From Dreissena polymorpha (lineage: Eukaryota; Mollusca; Bivalvia; Myida; Dreissenidae): a stretch of DNA of 64,000 nt. The first letter of the stretch is position 1. Every line of letters starts with the position of its first letter. Made by a program: the position numbers and the translations under genes. Where the stretch lies: contig NC_068366.1 of the NCBI RefSeq assembly GCF_020536995.1, forward strand, positions 23,001,854 to 23,065,853, in the 5' to 3' direction. Below the pieces are notes generated by a model, which was given only the letters and a program-made list of their open reading frames with translations, had not been told where the DNA came from and searched no databases. Shown here piece by piece: positions 1-12,185 of this stretch.

Positions 1-540
1 AGTAAAACCTGCGGGTAATATCATTGATTTTGAGCAGATTAATCGTGATAAGAATATTGTTCCCTGGACATCACATGTTGTTCAATCTGTCTCAACTCCC
101 AACATGGTCACAGGGTGTGGTGGTGGTGGTGCATCTGGGTCACTCCCAAGTTCCACTTTTAATCGAACTCGTTGTACGAGCGATGAGGTCTTCGGACATG
201 TTCCAATGCAGCTCCGAAAACGCATTTGGAACAACCAGTTTGTTACGTAAATTTAACATTACTGTTAAAAGGTTCATTGGAGTTGCAGGATTATTGTTCT
301 GGTGGGGGGATCCTTTACCAAGGACCAAATGGGACCATCTAGACGAGGCCAAGGTAGGACAAGTCCCAAATTCAAAACATCAGTCAATGGACTGATGCTT
401 TTATCATTTTTATGTCCGTTTATATTGTTTCACATAGGCATGAGGCTCCCAATTTGTTGAAATATATGTATAATATCAGGGAGGCAGCCAGAAAGCATTT
501 TCTTGCGAAAATTTCTTGTGGCGGATAAATTCAAGTAGCT
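1..540 (+). mobile_element. Fossil DIRS-like retrotransposon, ORF1 part, cut by window edge
   Basis: Translated pieces resemble the ORF1 (gag-like) protein of DIRS-type tyrosine-recombinase retrotransposons as I recall them from mollusc genomes, including the conserved WTDAF segment. The element is a broken fossil with several breaks, and only part of ORF1 is present. The left side runs off the window. No reverse transcriptase or recombinase part is seen. The family call rests on recalled similarity. Confidence 0.45.
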
Positions 541-573
541 GACAGTCTCCTTTGGTAGACACATGTTTTTTGG

Positions 574-795
574 AAATTTCAATATTGTAATAATTCTGAG
601 GGTGCTATTTTTGTGTGGCCAGTTGTCTTAGGATGGCTGAGTATAAATCCATACTTGGGTGGTTTCCTTCTGATTATTACAATGAAAATTTCAATATTAA
701 AAAAATGCTGAGGTTGCTATTTTTGTGTGGCCAGTTGTCTTAGGATTGCTGTGTATAAATCCATTCTTGGGTGGTCACCTTCTGATTATTACAAA
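574..795. repeat. Tandem duplication, about 112-bp unit, two copies
   Basis: Two adjacent copies begin at 574 and 686. Both carry the same core (GTGGCCAGTTGTCTTAGGAT, then ATAAATCCAT, then TCTGATTATTACAA). They differ at scattered bases only, so the duplication is fairly young. No coding frame is conserved across it. Confidence 0.8.
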
Positions 796-894
796 AATTA
801 GTTTATTACAAAAACTAGTGTTTTGTGGAGATGGGGTTTTCTCGGATATAGGTAACTCCCAGCTCTTATTTGGCTTTTATCTGGATAGTTAGTC

Positions 895-1060
895 ACTTTG
901 CAGAATTGCTTTACATTGCGGATTTGCATATTGCGGAATTGCTTTACATTGCGGATTTGCAAATTGCGGAATTGCTTTACATTGCGGGACTTTGCTGATT
1001 TGGATAACATTGCGATTACTTTGCGGATTTGGATAACAATGCGATTAATGTTGCAGATTT
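895..1060. repeat. Short-period TTGCGG-rich repeat
   Basis: About three units of roughly 32 bp built from TTGCGGAATTGCTTTACA and TTGCGGATTTGCA, followed by degraded units with GATTTGGATAACA. Just outside, AGCTGACAGTC (537-547) has its reverse complement GACTGTCAGCT (1074-1084). The whole 540-1085 block may therefore be a foldback or the non-coding tail of the neighbouring retroelement fossil. Confidence 0.6.
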
Positions 1061-1139
1061 GCTCACTATCATTGACTGTCAGCTACTTAAAATCAGGAAG
1101 GCCACTTGGAGTAATCATTCCTGATTTACATGTAGTTTC

Positions 1140-2932
1140 GTATCTTTGATGTTGTGGCTCATTCTCTCCATCTATAATTTTATTTTAACCTAGTCCATAT
1201 GTTTTAGTCATTTGTTATTGCAAAGGAAAGGTAAAATAAAGAAGTTATATTTATAAGTTTATTTTGTGTTATTCGAAATTCATATACTAAAATAACGAGT
1301 TTACCAAACGTTTCACCATATACTCGATACACTATCGAATCGCAAAAATGTATTACAATTATCACTTTATTTTGTGCGCTTGTTAGTAAAAATAGTTAAA
1401 TTAATAATATAAGTCTCAAATTCATGTAGGTTGTCAAAATGACGTCAAAATGTAATCACCTTTATCCCAAGCTGACACTAAAATTAAAGAACAGATATAT
1501 CGAACGATGTGTTTGCCGCGGATATTTCCTTTTTGTCGTGTAATGAGCGAGCAAAAAACGAGAATATCGTCTTATATTTTACATTTAATTAATGAACATG
1601 GATATCAAACAACTTCTTAATGTGACCCAAACCGTTTTTCCCATTAACGCTTATGCTATTAAAAGAGAAGTGAAATCGATAAAAAATGTGTTTAAAAAGG
1701 AAATCTGCAATGAAATTAATATTGGATATTATACATGAAATAAAATATAAAAAAGATGATCGGTAACGTGATTTCTTTGACCCAAATTTATACTATAAAT
1801 AAATACAGATTGTCACAATTAGATTGTAACAAAAGTGACAATGTTCCGTTATACACTTTTTGAATTATTTAGCAAGTTGATACAAATGTAGCCTCTGTCG
1901 TGTTGACAGTTTTAAAAACAGGGTTTCAAAACACAGTGTAAATGACCATTGCACAATGTTTTATATCAAATACTGCATCGTAGAATGAGATAAATTTTAT
2001 TTATTTTGGTATATATGAATGTTTAAAAAAATTAAAATAAACGTAGGTACATTGCGGTTTCAGAGAAAAATTTATTTTAAAGGCATTGTACTGTTTAGGT
2101 CTGTATTAAGCTTATTATTCCCAGTGCGTGGCAAAAACTTAATAACGTATTATTATTATAGCAAACTAGCAAATCGGTACTTCAAGCACTTCATTTTTAC
2201 TTGCAGAAAGATGTAAAACAAAACTTTAAAAAAAAATTAGCATGTACAAGAGATACTTATACAACTCTAAAATGCATGCTTTTGAATATATTCCTTAGCT
2301 TGTTTACTCACTTGCCCTCCCATGTAAGAGAACCGCGTCGATGCTCATCGTGTCCAAACGCAACTCTCTATGACTTACATCATACTTTGCTTCCAGAAAG
2401 ATATTGTTTGAAAAGCATGAATTCGTCTAAAAGGTAATAAACAAACATTGGCATTTATTATTGTTGGCCAATTGTATACACGCCCGTATATATACACACG
2501 AGCAGAAATACAATCAAATGCCCCCTACACGAATTATTTTTCAACCGATATGCTCATAAAATCAACGCACCCGGATACAGACACAGAGAGGAAAACAATC
2601 CTACCAGTTTGGGAGAAAATATTCCGCTACTATTCATGGTGTTTGTTGCTGTCCTGTTCTATATGACCTTCCAGCCGCCATCAGAGCAATAAATAACTCC
2701 CACTCGATCGACTCGTTAATATCTATTCCTGACACCGCGACTGCCGTGGCAAAGTCAACCTTGTAATCATACAACGTTACACACGACTAAACAAACAAAT
2801 TGATTAAACAAACTAATCTGTCAGTAACTACTATACACAAATAACAAAACGAAAGACCATTAACGCACAATAGTGTTATGCTTGTAAATCTAATTCAATA
2901 CCTAACTACTGAAAGTATCTGGTTATACTCAC
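1140..2932. other. AT-rich non-coding stretch, no gene seen
   Basis: Very AT-rich DNA with stops in all frames. Short open frames at 2019-2666 have no recognisable domain and low-complexity composition. An AATAAA-like string (AAAATAAAG) lies near 1234. I see no convincing exon, although 2290-2400 is less AT-rich and holds a donor-like GTGAGT on the minus strand. Confidence 0.5.
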
Positions 2933-2999
2933 ATCTATCTTACTACCGGTACATGTCGCATTATCGTTCGAGCCGATGACAATTGCCATGTTCATGAGC
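2933..2999 (-). CDS. Candidate exon of a lectin-like (FTP/F5-8C) gene
   Basis: On the minus strand a 67-bp open segment lies between an AG acceptor (TGTTACAG) and a strong GTGAGT donor. It reads LMNMAIVIGSNDNATCTGSK followed by ID. The pattern of hydrophobic strand, glycine, small polar residues and a cysteine resembles the middle strand of the fucolectin/F5-8C fold, and the exon lies downstream of the clear FTP exon at 3705-3881. It enters in phase 2 while the upstream exon leaves in phase 1. Either a small exon is missing between them or the gene is damaged. The assignment is an inference from position and style. Confidence 0.4.
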
Positions 3000-3704
3000 C
3001 TGTAACACAAATCTATATTTACAGATATATTTATGAATATCGTCATGAAAAGATGCGACTTAAGGGCAAGATTTCTAACAAATTTCAAATCGGCTCTCGA
3101 CAGTTATATTAGAATGAACAAGTGTTATATTATTACATTATTCATGCACTGGCGTTATAAGCTTCTAACTATTTTAATAAGTATCAATTTAAAATTATAG
3201 TAAAAATCTTCATATATATTTGTATTTTACTTGTCATAACAGCATTATAATACACTTTAGGTTCACGTCTTAAAGAAAAATAATATAATGATTTCAACAT
3301 ATGTTATCAACATATTGTTACGACTTAGTGCAACAAAAAAGTATACCTTCTATGATGTAACGCATATGTTTAGATTTGATCTACATTCGGATATGTAAAA
3401 AGTAATATCTTACCCATAAGTGTCTATTGGATATATATCTCGAACATTTAACACCCATTGTTATATACTTTCTGAATGTAATTAACAACGGTATATGCAG
3501 ATAGGGTCACATGTAACAAGACGAACAGAAACAGACTCAATATAATATACAATAAACAAAAGTTGCAAGTTACATTTTAAATGAGTTAAATGTAATCCAT
3601 GTTGTACATACATTCACATGACACGTATAGTTGGTGTTTCTTTAAATCATCTTATTCGATTAGTGTATTTAAGTCATGCGGACAATAACACAGTAAAGGC
3701 ATAC
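3000..3704. other. Intron-like AT-rich DNA between lectin exons
   Basis: No open frame with domain similarity. The composition is intron-like, and both ends carry plausible splice signals of the minus-strand lectin gene. Confidence 0.4.
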
Positions 3705-3881
3705 CAGAAAGTATCGACACCTCCTCTATGAGGTAATAGTTCTCCAGATCCAGTACCCATTCTCCTGTAGCGGACGCTGTTATTGAACACGTGGTTGTAT
3801 CGCCATCCACTGCAAGCGTCGCTTTAGCATCACCAGCCGTGTCCGTCTGAGTTGCGGGCTTGCCAAGTGCTACATTTGAAA
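3705..3881 (-). CDS. Exon of a fucolectin/tachylectin-4-type (FTP, F5/8C-like) domain
   Basis: The minus strand reads SNVALGKPATQTDTAGDAK, then TLAVDGDTTTCS, EWVLDLENYYLIEEVSILS. This is the N-terminal half of the FTP/F5-8C jellyroll domain: the NVALGKPATQ start, the AVDG turn and the W-V-DL strand are family hallmarks. Such domains bind fucosylated glycans in secreted lectins and in molluscan multi-EGF receptors. The exon is 177 bp and is bounded by a CTCACAG acceptor and a CTG/GTATGC donor. Both flanking introns are phase 1, as in exon-shuffled extracellular modules. The frame is free of stops. The rest of the domain would lie at lower coordinates, where 2933-2999 is a candidate piece. Confidence 0.75.
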
Positions 3882-4559
3882 CTGTGAGTATAGTAAAATA
3901 GTTTGTACACTTGAAGACTTTTCTAACGCAACACGTACGTTAATCCATAAAGCTCCCTCATTTCGAACGGATTTTGTTGAAATAGTACCAATTTAACACA
4001 TATCTAACACGTCATGTAAATTTAAATGAAATTTATGAACATTAAAATATCAAACATGACAATTAAAAAAACATCCACTGAAAATGTATAATTCTTAAAA
4101 TCGTACATCGTAAAATAATAATGTGAAAGGTAAAACGCATTAACTGTCGCGTCTGAATTGCCGACCGGCTCCCAAAATTGCGCTCATGAATATTCATACA
4201 AGCCATATTGTTTTTCGTATTAATAGTATGTTTTCCTGTGTAAAAACCCACCGAGAAAGATGAAATTGAAATTAAATAGGAATTATATAGCGTTGTAGTA
4301 CACTTGGTGATTTTTCGAACGCAGCATTTTTAAAACTTTAATCACTCAGTTATGAGTAAATATTTTAATATAAAATTGTTTGACTACAGTATGGGCAAGC
4401 AAACCACAAAATTATTCATCCGTGACGATCGGATGCTCCAGCAAGTGGGGAAGGTAGCCTGCAACATGCCGATTGTGCTGTTGCGCTCCTGAAATTTTAT
4501 ACGAGACATATTGATTTGTATAACCCCGGATCGAAAGATCGGCGGCATATTGTTTTTGG
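3882..4559. other. Intron-like DNA with a local duplication
   Basis: The stretch near 3900-3935 and that near 4290-4330 share a degenerate segment (GTACACTTG, then CGAACGCA or a variant), which suggests an old local duplication upstream of the lectin exon. No coding frame is recognised. The minus-strand open frames at 4063-4251 and 4384-4575 have no domain features. Confidence 0.35.
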
Positions 4560-4856
4560 CCTGTCTGTCATTCATTGTGCGTGTCCCAAAACTTTAACCT
4601 TGGTTAAAGTTTGGTCATAACTTTTTGAATATTGAAGATAGCAAATTGATATGCGTGTGTATCTCATGAAGCTGCACATTTTGAGTGGTGAAAGGTCAAG
4701 GTCATCCTTCAAGGTCAAAAGTAAAAAATACAATCCAAGGGAAGTAAAAGCTTTAAAAGGGAGATACTTTCTAAACCTGCCAAATGATATATTGACATTT
4801 TATTTCAAAGCGGCGCAATTAGGGGCATTGTGTTTCTGACAAACACATCTCTTGTT
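4560..4856. repeat. Bivalve dispersed repeat ending in TTGTGTTTCTGACAAACACA
   Basis: The string CATTTTGAGTGGTGAAAGGT, the doubled AAGGTCA motif, and the end GGCGCAATTAGGGGCATTG followed by TCTGACAAACACATCTCTTG match a dispersed repeat that I recall as very common in bivalve genomes. The short open frame inside it (4651-4839) is not a gene. Confidence 0.7.
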
Positions 4857-5047
4857 AGATTTAAATTGCGCATGCGATCATTAGACTGTATTATGTGCAA
4901 GACAAGATCAAAATCTTAACTCATTACTCAGATATTCAAAAGTGAAAAGCGTTGCGTAAGAAAAGTCTCCCATGTGTATTTAAAGGTGTGATGAACACGT
5001 TCGCTGATCCCACATTGCGTTATTAAATAGAGTAGTATAATAAAAGC

Positions 5048-5091
5048 CGTATCCGTCTAGGTCGCGGGCTTGCCAATTACCACATTTGAAA
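5048..5091 (-). pseudogene. Relic copy of the lectin FTP exon start
   Basis: The minus strand reads SNVVIGKPAT, a stop, then TDTA, clearly related to SNVALGKPATQTDTAG of the exon at 3705-3881. It begins at the same place relative to the exon's acceptor side, but the AG acceptor has decayed and the copy ends after about 45 bp. It looks like the remnant of a tandem exon duplication in the same gene, of the kind seen in multi-module lectins. Confidence 0.6.
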
Positions 5092-5744
5092 CTATGAATA
5101 TTGTCAAATCATTTTAATTATGTACGACGGTTGATGTAAAGGGTTCGTGGTTCCCACGATGAAATGTAAACTTAGTATGACAATAAAACGTGACAATAAC
5201 ATGGCGCAGTATGCATATTATTTAAATACAAAAAGCCATACGTATATTTGCAAACGCTTATCAATTATGTTTCCCATACAAACCACATCTTCTTCGCGTC
5301 GGACCAAAATGTAAATGTATTCACTGAAACAATAAGCACGATAGATTTCCACATTATTAAGCATAACGCAAACGACACTATTTACATATATTTACGTCAT
5401 TTCCGCAATCCGCCTGCATGAACGGTAACCAAGTGCTATAAGTAACGTTATAGGGTATTTACACTTCTGCGAATATCGAACTAGGCTTCATGTTCCATAT
5501 GATTTAATTTAGTTAGATATTCGCCATAATTGAATACCCATACTTAAACGGGGTATTTGATCTTGGCGAGATATTTGTAAAAGTTTAAATAGCCAGATGT
5601 CATTCAAACGTTGCTTGATGTTCCCTGTGGTTTGGTTCGGTTTTTGCAACAGTTTGAATACATGGACCCAACTGGGTATATGAGCTTGGCCCGAAATACA
5701 CTTAATTTATAATAGTCAATAACCGTTAGGATATTCGACTTAAA

Positions 5745-6100
5745 GGGACCTTTTCACGTTTTGGTAAATTGACATAATTAAAAAATGTTTGTCTCGTGAC
5801 TGTAATACATTTGTTTTGTGAATCCATGTTTTACAATATGTTCCTTTCCATAAATAAAGGACCGCATGCTTTCTCTCCTGAAGTTTTACTTTGTGTAGAT
5901 TTATCGTTACTGTATTATATTACGTACACACTGAATATCATAAGCTTCTGACCTAATGGAAATATCCATGATGAGCATGTGACCCGGCGTTGTCAATTAA
6001 AAACGAGTACATCAAGGTTAGATAATCTTTTTAATCACGATAGTAAAGTTTGCATCAGTAAATTTCGGTGGTTCGTCATTTTAATCGGACTCGGCAGTAA
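5745..6100. repeat. Dispersed repeat beginning TTAAAGGGACCTTTTCACG
   Basis: The opening TAAAGGGACCTTTTCACGTT and the following TTGGTAAATTGACATAATT match the start of a short repeat that I recall as abundant in dreissenid and other bivalve genomes. The right boundary is uncertain and the 3' half is diverged. No coding potential. Confidence 0.55.
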
Positions 6101-9100
6101 ATAATCAGAACCACGATGTACTACATTGAATGCATGAAAAGCGATAAAAATAGCAAACTAAAACGATTTTTACAAATATTAAACAATAATCTGCAATTGA
6201 TCCTGGAAAGCATGCGTCATAAAACTTATTTATTCGCACTGAAAATGCAGAATCTCAGCGATTTTGTTTTCTTTAACAAAAAAGGCCATCATTGTATTTT
6301 TAACCCCACCTGTAATATTTCAAAACAATAAGACAGTAACCTATTAAAACCTATTTGTTTAAAAGAGTCGTACATGTGGCATTTTAATTGACATCTTTAT
6401 TTAGCTTTCCAAGGCCAGTAAATCTCCCAGATGTGTCATGCTTTATGTAAATAACTTCTTATTACCGGCAATAAAGCATAACAACCGGTAAATAAACAAA
6501 AATAGTTATGACAAGTGCATTGTTGGCATTGTTATGTTTAGCAAAGGTTTATCTAAATTATTTATTGTTTACGAAATAATATGATTTTCCTACTCATATT
6601 ATATTGTCAAATTTCACAAAGCAGCCAGATTCCTTCAAAAGCGTGAATTGTATAGGCTTGTTTGATCATATGAATTATATTCCCATGTGAATCATTGATT
6701 ATCGTTTAAGTTTACGTCATTTACAAGACTAGTATAGTCCGATTTAGATACAGTGGCTGGCTTAAAAACAGTAACATTTCCGTGAAGTTTGCCCACCGCT
6801 CAGCACTCAACATCAGCATAACTAAATAATGATGGTTTTGCACTCCAGTGTACCCTAAAAGATCAGCATTCGTTTTTTGTAAAAAGGCAAATGCTGATCT
6901 AGCTCAGCTACCCAACGCGAAATATCATTCACTCAGAATTCATTCTATATACGTAAATACAATGCTGATCTTTCCCAGCACTCATAAACTGGTGGAGATG
7001 GTGCTACAAAGACGAAAGTGTTTGAAAAGTGTTTGAAGCAGAATAACGGAAAAACATTGACGACCGCAGATGCGTCCCAATAAAAATAACGTCATTTGAC
7101 GTCGCTGTCATAAACTTTTAACTTATGAAGAGAGATAAGCGTGTCTCAATTTGATCAATTGTTTTGTGGAAACTGATGCCAATTCTAGTTACGTTTCTCT
7201 ACACATGAGACCAAGTTGCAATCTACGGTGTGAAAGACGCCTATGCTCCTAATTGCGCCATGTTTAATCTTCCTGTTTGTGATAACGAGCTTTCTTCGGG
7301 TACACATTTTGACGACAATGACGAGCTTTCTGTAGCAGTGCATGTCGCAAGTTTATAAAGCCAATCAGAGATTGTTTTTTAAACATGTGTTTAAGTTTAA
7401 CAAAGAGTAATATGAGACGTGTTAAACGAAACTTGTCTACGTGACCCTAAAGTATTTAGTTGATGTTGAACAAGATTATGCCTGATAAAAGTGTATAGTG
7501 ACGTCACTTAATTGCCCTTAATTGACGGCGCTTATTAATTCCGGTCTGTACTTAACGAATCGGCAATATTTAAAAAAAAGCTTTAACCATGTAAAATAAA
7601 ATATGTAATACTTTCAACAAAAAAATCCTCTGTATCAATCTACATATTAATCTATTAATCAAATCAAAAAAGTATGCTGTATTCTGTTTTTATCATATAT
7701 TATATATATATGTTTAATCGCACGATTTACTGAGTCACAGGGTAATCGCCAAGAAATGGAATTTGGTTTCTAATAATATTGTTTTTTTTTGTATGTAAAA
7801 TGCTGCATTTTATTTTTGATTGATTTTTATGATAATTATTTTCTTACTCACATAAACAGTATATTATTACATTCACACAAAGTTTCGGCACACTTAATGT
7901 TTAATAATTTTAAATAGAATAACGCTTTTTGTTAAAGCTATTTGTTTACTGTGTATATAGTATCCGACTACATAATCTTCCAATTTTCCAAATATGTGAA
8001 TTTTGCACTTCGACATTAATATTCAAACTATTCATATACAATATTAACCAGCAACAGAAGGAAACAAAACGGTTCTTTTAAAACCATGTGTCATCCGTTA
8101 AAACAAAAATGAAAACATCTTCCAGTCGTATTAAAGCTATCGATAAAATAGTCAGTGTTTTTAAGGATTTTTTAAATCGAAAACTTTATTGTTGCAAATA
8201 ATGCTTGTTATTCTTTAGATAATTACGTGTTTTAAACACGTTTTTGCCATAAACAATACAGATGTCTGAAAAGTCAATTATCAAATGGCCATAAATCCAC
8301 GACCACTTCAAAGCAATAATACTGAAGAACTTTCATATTATATATCATCATGAATGGCTAAATGGCAATAGTTGTTTTTGAGTAGAATAAACGTATGTTC
8401 CCTTTTGGGTCTCTATGTGACAATTTTTTATGGCATTAGATTGCATTGGCGACGAGCTTTAAAAAGTGAGATGGTATTTAAAACTGAAAATGTGATTATT
8501 AAAAATTAAATTGTCGTATTTAAATTTTCAACGCGATGTACTGGCCAGCAAATAGCAGACACCATCTTAATTGACAAACGAATGAGACGCCTAAATGTGT
8601 TATCAAACACTATTGTTAGGTATTTTGGGATGATTTAATATAAACATATAACGTATCATGGTCGTGTCGTTATATAAGATATATTAAGATAGCTCAAGCG
8701 AAAATATGATATAATAAATTCGTCTTGTCTTAATGTAATGTAACCAATCACACTATTCGGTCGACTTTTAGTATTGTGTTGCCTGGACAATGCCAGTAGT
8801 TAAATACATGATCATGTCATGGAGAAATCAATGAAGCCAACACGACGCAAAAACACCAGTTGAGAAAACGTGATATGAACTCAGAATACTCATGTTTTTG
8901 TTTTACATTTTTGCATACCTGCTGAAAAGTGTAAATGTTAATGACAGAAGACGCATTTTTGTATAAAAAAAAACAACCAACAACCTCAAGGTGCATTTAC
9001 AGTCACTGCATTTCCTTACAGCAACACAATAATATTGACCACTGATTAACTGCTACGTGCAATAGACTAAGCATGAAAGACCGAAACATTTTTCTTTAGG

Positions 9101-9756
9101 TGTTCGCTAAGTACTGAAATAAAGTATTGAGTTATTGTTTTGGTTTCCGATTGAATACTGTTATTAAACAAAATAGAAAACATAAACAAATTATTAAATC
9201 AAACGTATTGTATGAAGTTTATTATTGTGATGTATTGCGGGAAGCGACATATACAACATAAATATAAAGTGTTGCCTCTTCAAAAAATTACTAGAATTAT
9301 TCTTATTTTTTGTTTATTTAATTTCATTTTTCTAACTATTATTATTGTGTTGTTTAGTGTACATAAAATTATAGTCAATGCCTGAAACAACTTGAATGTT
9401 AGGATAATATTGCACCCATTTGAGCACCTAATGCGACGCAATTCGCTTTGATTTTGCGCGTGTGTAACTATTGAAGATACAGTATACAGTTTTATGAGAC
9501 GACTATAATTAATACTTTGTAAATGACACGCGTAAACTATGGGCGCAACTAGCGTTTAACGTAGTCTACGATTCAAGGGACGGCAAGAAATGGCAGAAGC
9601 AGATTAGTGTTGAGGGACAGCATGCTGACTACAACTCAAACAAATTTATAAAATTGATAAAACAACTTAGTTTATAACAAATGAATACCACTGCGGTGTA
9701 GCTGAAACCGATCAAATATGCCTTAACTTGTACCTAAAACGGAAACAATATCATAC
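6101..9756. other. Long AT-rich stretch without recognisable genes
   Basis: Open frames here are short, AT-driven and lack domains (for example 6116-6331 and 6848-7036). The only local structure noted is a hairpin at 6860-6900: an 11-base arm AGATCAGCATT, a 19-base spacer, then its exact complement, with a third copy AATGCTGATCT at about 6960. There are small AT microsatellites near 7690. This probably represents an intron of the minus-strand lectin gene or intergenic DNA. Confidence 0.45.
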
Positions 9757-9885
9757 GTACTGATAAGGATTAAATCGTTTCCCAACCTGTTGCAGCAATG
9801 ACGTATTCCAGTATTCCAAAACAACCAGTAGGATTACAACAAATGTCAGACGAACATTAAACCTGAATTTGTCCATTCTTTCCAT
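9757..9885 (-). CDS. Candidate first coding exon with signal peptide or anchor
   Basis: On the minus strand an ATG at 9885-9883 opens 43 codons: MERMDKFRFNVR, then the hydrophobic run LTFVVILLVVLEYW, then NTSLLQQVGKRF. The basic N-terminus followed by a 14-residue hydrophobic core fits a secretory signal peptide or a type II anchor. A donor (GTATGA) follows at 9756-9751. It lies upstream, on the same strand, of the lectin exons at 2.9-3.9 kb and could be their first exon across a roughly 5.9-kb intron. The phases do not join directly (phase 0 out, phase 1 needed), so a further exon would be required. The open frame continues upstream to 10041, so the start is a choice. Low confidence. Confidence 0.3.
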
Positions 9886-10890
9886 TAAGCTTTTTATACG
9901 TCCGACCGCTATAGCTCTAGAATGTATATTCGTAATGTCATCAATTTGTTTTAATATCACCCTACAAATCAATACAACCCTAAAAATCAGTAGGTCACCC
10001 GAATAACATGGAATACGCTGGAGCGACAATACCCAACGCAAAATTAATAATGCATGCAGTGCTATTGTTTTTGCCGTTTAGTGGAAGCCAACGACTATTG
10101 AGATTTAAGAAATCAGAAACGCGTATAGATTTTAATCAATGTCTTCTTTTCTAATTTGTTGGAAGCCTACTTTATTCGAAAACAATAGTATACAAATACT
10201 GTCACGTCATTGTCAAAGAGAATACTTTTCGATTTAACTATGTGTATTAATAATTCAACTACTCATTTGCTTTATATGGTCCAGAGAACTGTATGAGGAA
10301 CGATGAAATGAAACCAAAACGAGTATCAACTACATCTGGTATTTATTTAAAAAGCTCGAGAGCCATAGCTTCATACAGTTTAACAGTCATTTCGTGGTCG
10401 TGCAATTCGGGAAGAAGTCGCAATACTTTTGTAAAGGGCTAAATAACAAATCTTGTGTGTGTTCTTTTGTTTCAGTATTAAGCTACATACAACTGTAAAA
10501 ATAAACTAGTTTCAAATAAGTTAAATAGTTTCAAATCAATAGAATACTTACAGATAGTATAAAAAGATATTCATAATCTGCTAAGCATTTAAACCAGAAT
10601 TTTTTGTACCAGATGACCTGCATGCGACGGTAAGAGAAATATTTATTCAATGGTGACGTAGTACGATCCCGCGCTCGGCTAAATTTCATATGAAATCCAT
10701 TTAAATACCAAACTTATAAAGACGAATTTATTTCGCTGTATTAAATTAGGTTAACGTTTACACATGTGGCGCACATTTAGTCAGTCGTCTTTCCACAATG
10801 TACCCTAATAATACAATACAAATGTCTAGTACCGGACTACCCATTATGCAGAAAATGCAAACTTTTAGGCGCCCCTTGAGATCGTGACTT
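9886..10890. other. Non-coding stretch, nothing recognised
   Basis: No open frame of note and no repeat family that I can name. Composition is AT-rich and ordinary for this window. Confidence 0.4.
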
Positions 10891-10904
10891 TTTACATTTG
10901 GTTG

Positions 10905-11180
10905 GATACACCTACCCCTAGGGTTATTTGAAATAGGGTTTTAACCCTGAATCATCCAATGAAATTGTCGGGTTTAGGGTTACGATTAAATGTTAAATAT
11001 ATATATATACGTCAAGTTTCAGACTAGTGTGTGCCGTTTGCACAGGCTTACTGCACAGGCTAACATCTTTTTGCATTTCATGTTTTTCGGAGTTAAATAT
11101 GATGGTTAGGCCTAATTATGAGTAAAGTGTCGTCCCAGATCAGCCTGTGTAGTCCGCACAGGCTAATTTGTTGTTTTAAT
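10905..11180. repeat. Compound dispersed repeats with AGGGTTTTAACCCTGA and GCACAGGCTAA motifs
   Basis: The left part carries TAGGGTTATTTGAA and AGGGTTTTAACCCTGAATCA, repeated in diverged form at 13280-13345. The right part carries CCCAGATCAGCCTGTG and GTCCGCACAGGCTAAT, the core of a short palindromic element that I recall as extremely frequent in Dreissena. Two GCACAGGCT copies near 11040-11062 are part of the same or a related unit. Confidence 0.6.
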
Positions 11181-11374
11181 CTTATAATTAAAACCTTTTT
11201 AGTATATTGTAAATATTACAAAATATAACATTACTTTTTACCAGTAATCGACTGGTCCTAGCCCCTTGCTTATATACCAAATCTTTTTGCTTAGCTCAAG
11301 GCGATATTGATAACAACAAGTGACTGTCTGTACTATTATTACACAATGTGTAATACTCTTTATTTTCAGACAAA

Positions 11375-11845
11375 AATCCTGGGTAGTAAATATAACCAGT
11401 ACTAATCAATAATAATGCATACAAATGGAACAAATAATCAAGTATTTTCCTGGGTACAACCAGTACTTACAATGTATACTAATAAATATTAATTTCAACA
11501 AAGAGATATATGCACATAAAAAGAAACATTTACAAATAGTCTTTTCCTGGGTAAAACCAGTACTTACAATGTTTACTAATACATATAAATTTCAACAAAG
11601 AGATACAAGGATATAAAAAGAAACATTTACAAATAGTCAAGTCTTTTCCTGGGTAAAACCAGTACTTACAATGTATACGAATACATATTAATTTCAACAA
11701 AGAGATACATGCATATAAAAAGAAACATTAACAAATAATCAAGTTATTTCCTGGGCAGAACCAGTACTTACAATGTATACTAATACATATAAATTATAAC
11801 ATAAACATACATAAAAACATAACACATAACAAAACAATAGTCACA
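11375..11845. repeat. Tandem repeat, about 100-bp unit, four full copies plus a partial
   Basis: The motif CCTGGGTA followed by ACCAGTACTTACAATGT recurs at 11449, 11546, 11648 and 11750, with a degenerate partial copy at 11377. Spacings are 97, 102 and 102 bp. Each unit also holds TTTCAACAAAGAGATA and AAAAGAAACATTTACAAATA. The open frame at 11425-11616 is produced by the repeat. Confidence 0.85.
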
Positions 11846-11929
11846 TCCAGACCACTTACCGGATGAATAAGATGTCTCGGTCCACTGTGGAAACTGAATA
11901 AAACACGTGTATATTCGATATCATATATG

Positions 11930-11945
11930 ATTTTTTTTTTTACTT

Positions 11946-12005
<60 letters not shown>
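11930..12005. repeat. Poly-T tract and (AT)n microsatellite
   Basis: An uninterrupted T run is followed, after a short spacer, by about 27 AT dinucleotides. Confidence 0.95.
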
Positions 12006-12185
12006 AGTCTATATGCCGTCATGTGTCTGAGCACAAATCTGTTATAATTTTTGAAAAAAGTTAAGAAATATAATACAAGTAATGAAATCAGCAGCTTAAC
12101 CTACTATTTCTGGCCGAGTATAGCTCTCATGACGCTTAGTGGTCAGTTGCGGTAAAATGCACCCCGATAACAGACGGAAGCGCCT

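Noticed and set aside
2448-2760. Plus-strand segment with PTSLGENIPLL, recalling an ion-channel transmembrane region
   Set aside because: The resemblance is a few residues long, there are stops on both sides and no second helix follows; not supportable.
6860-6900. Hairpin with 11-bp arms as a microRNA precursor
   Set aside because: The stem is too short and the flanks do not extend the pairing; a third copy of the arm nearby points to a small repeat.
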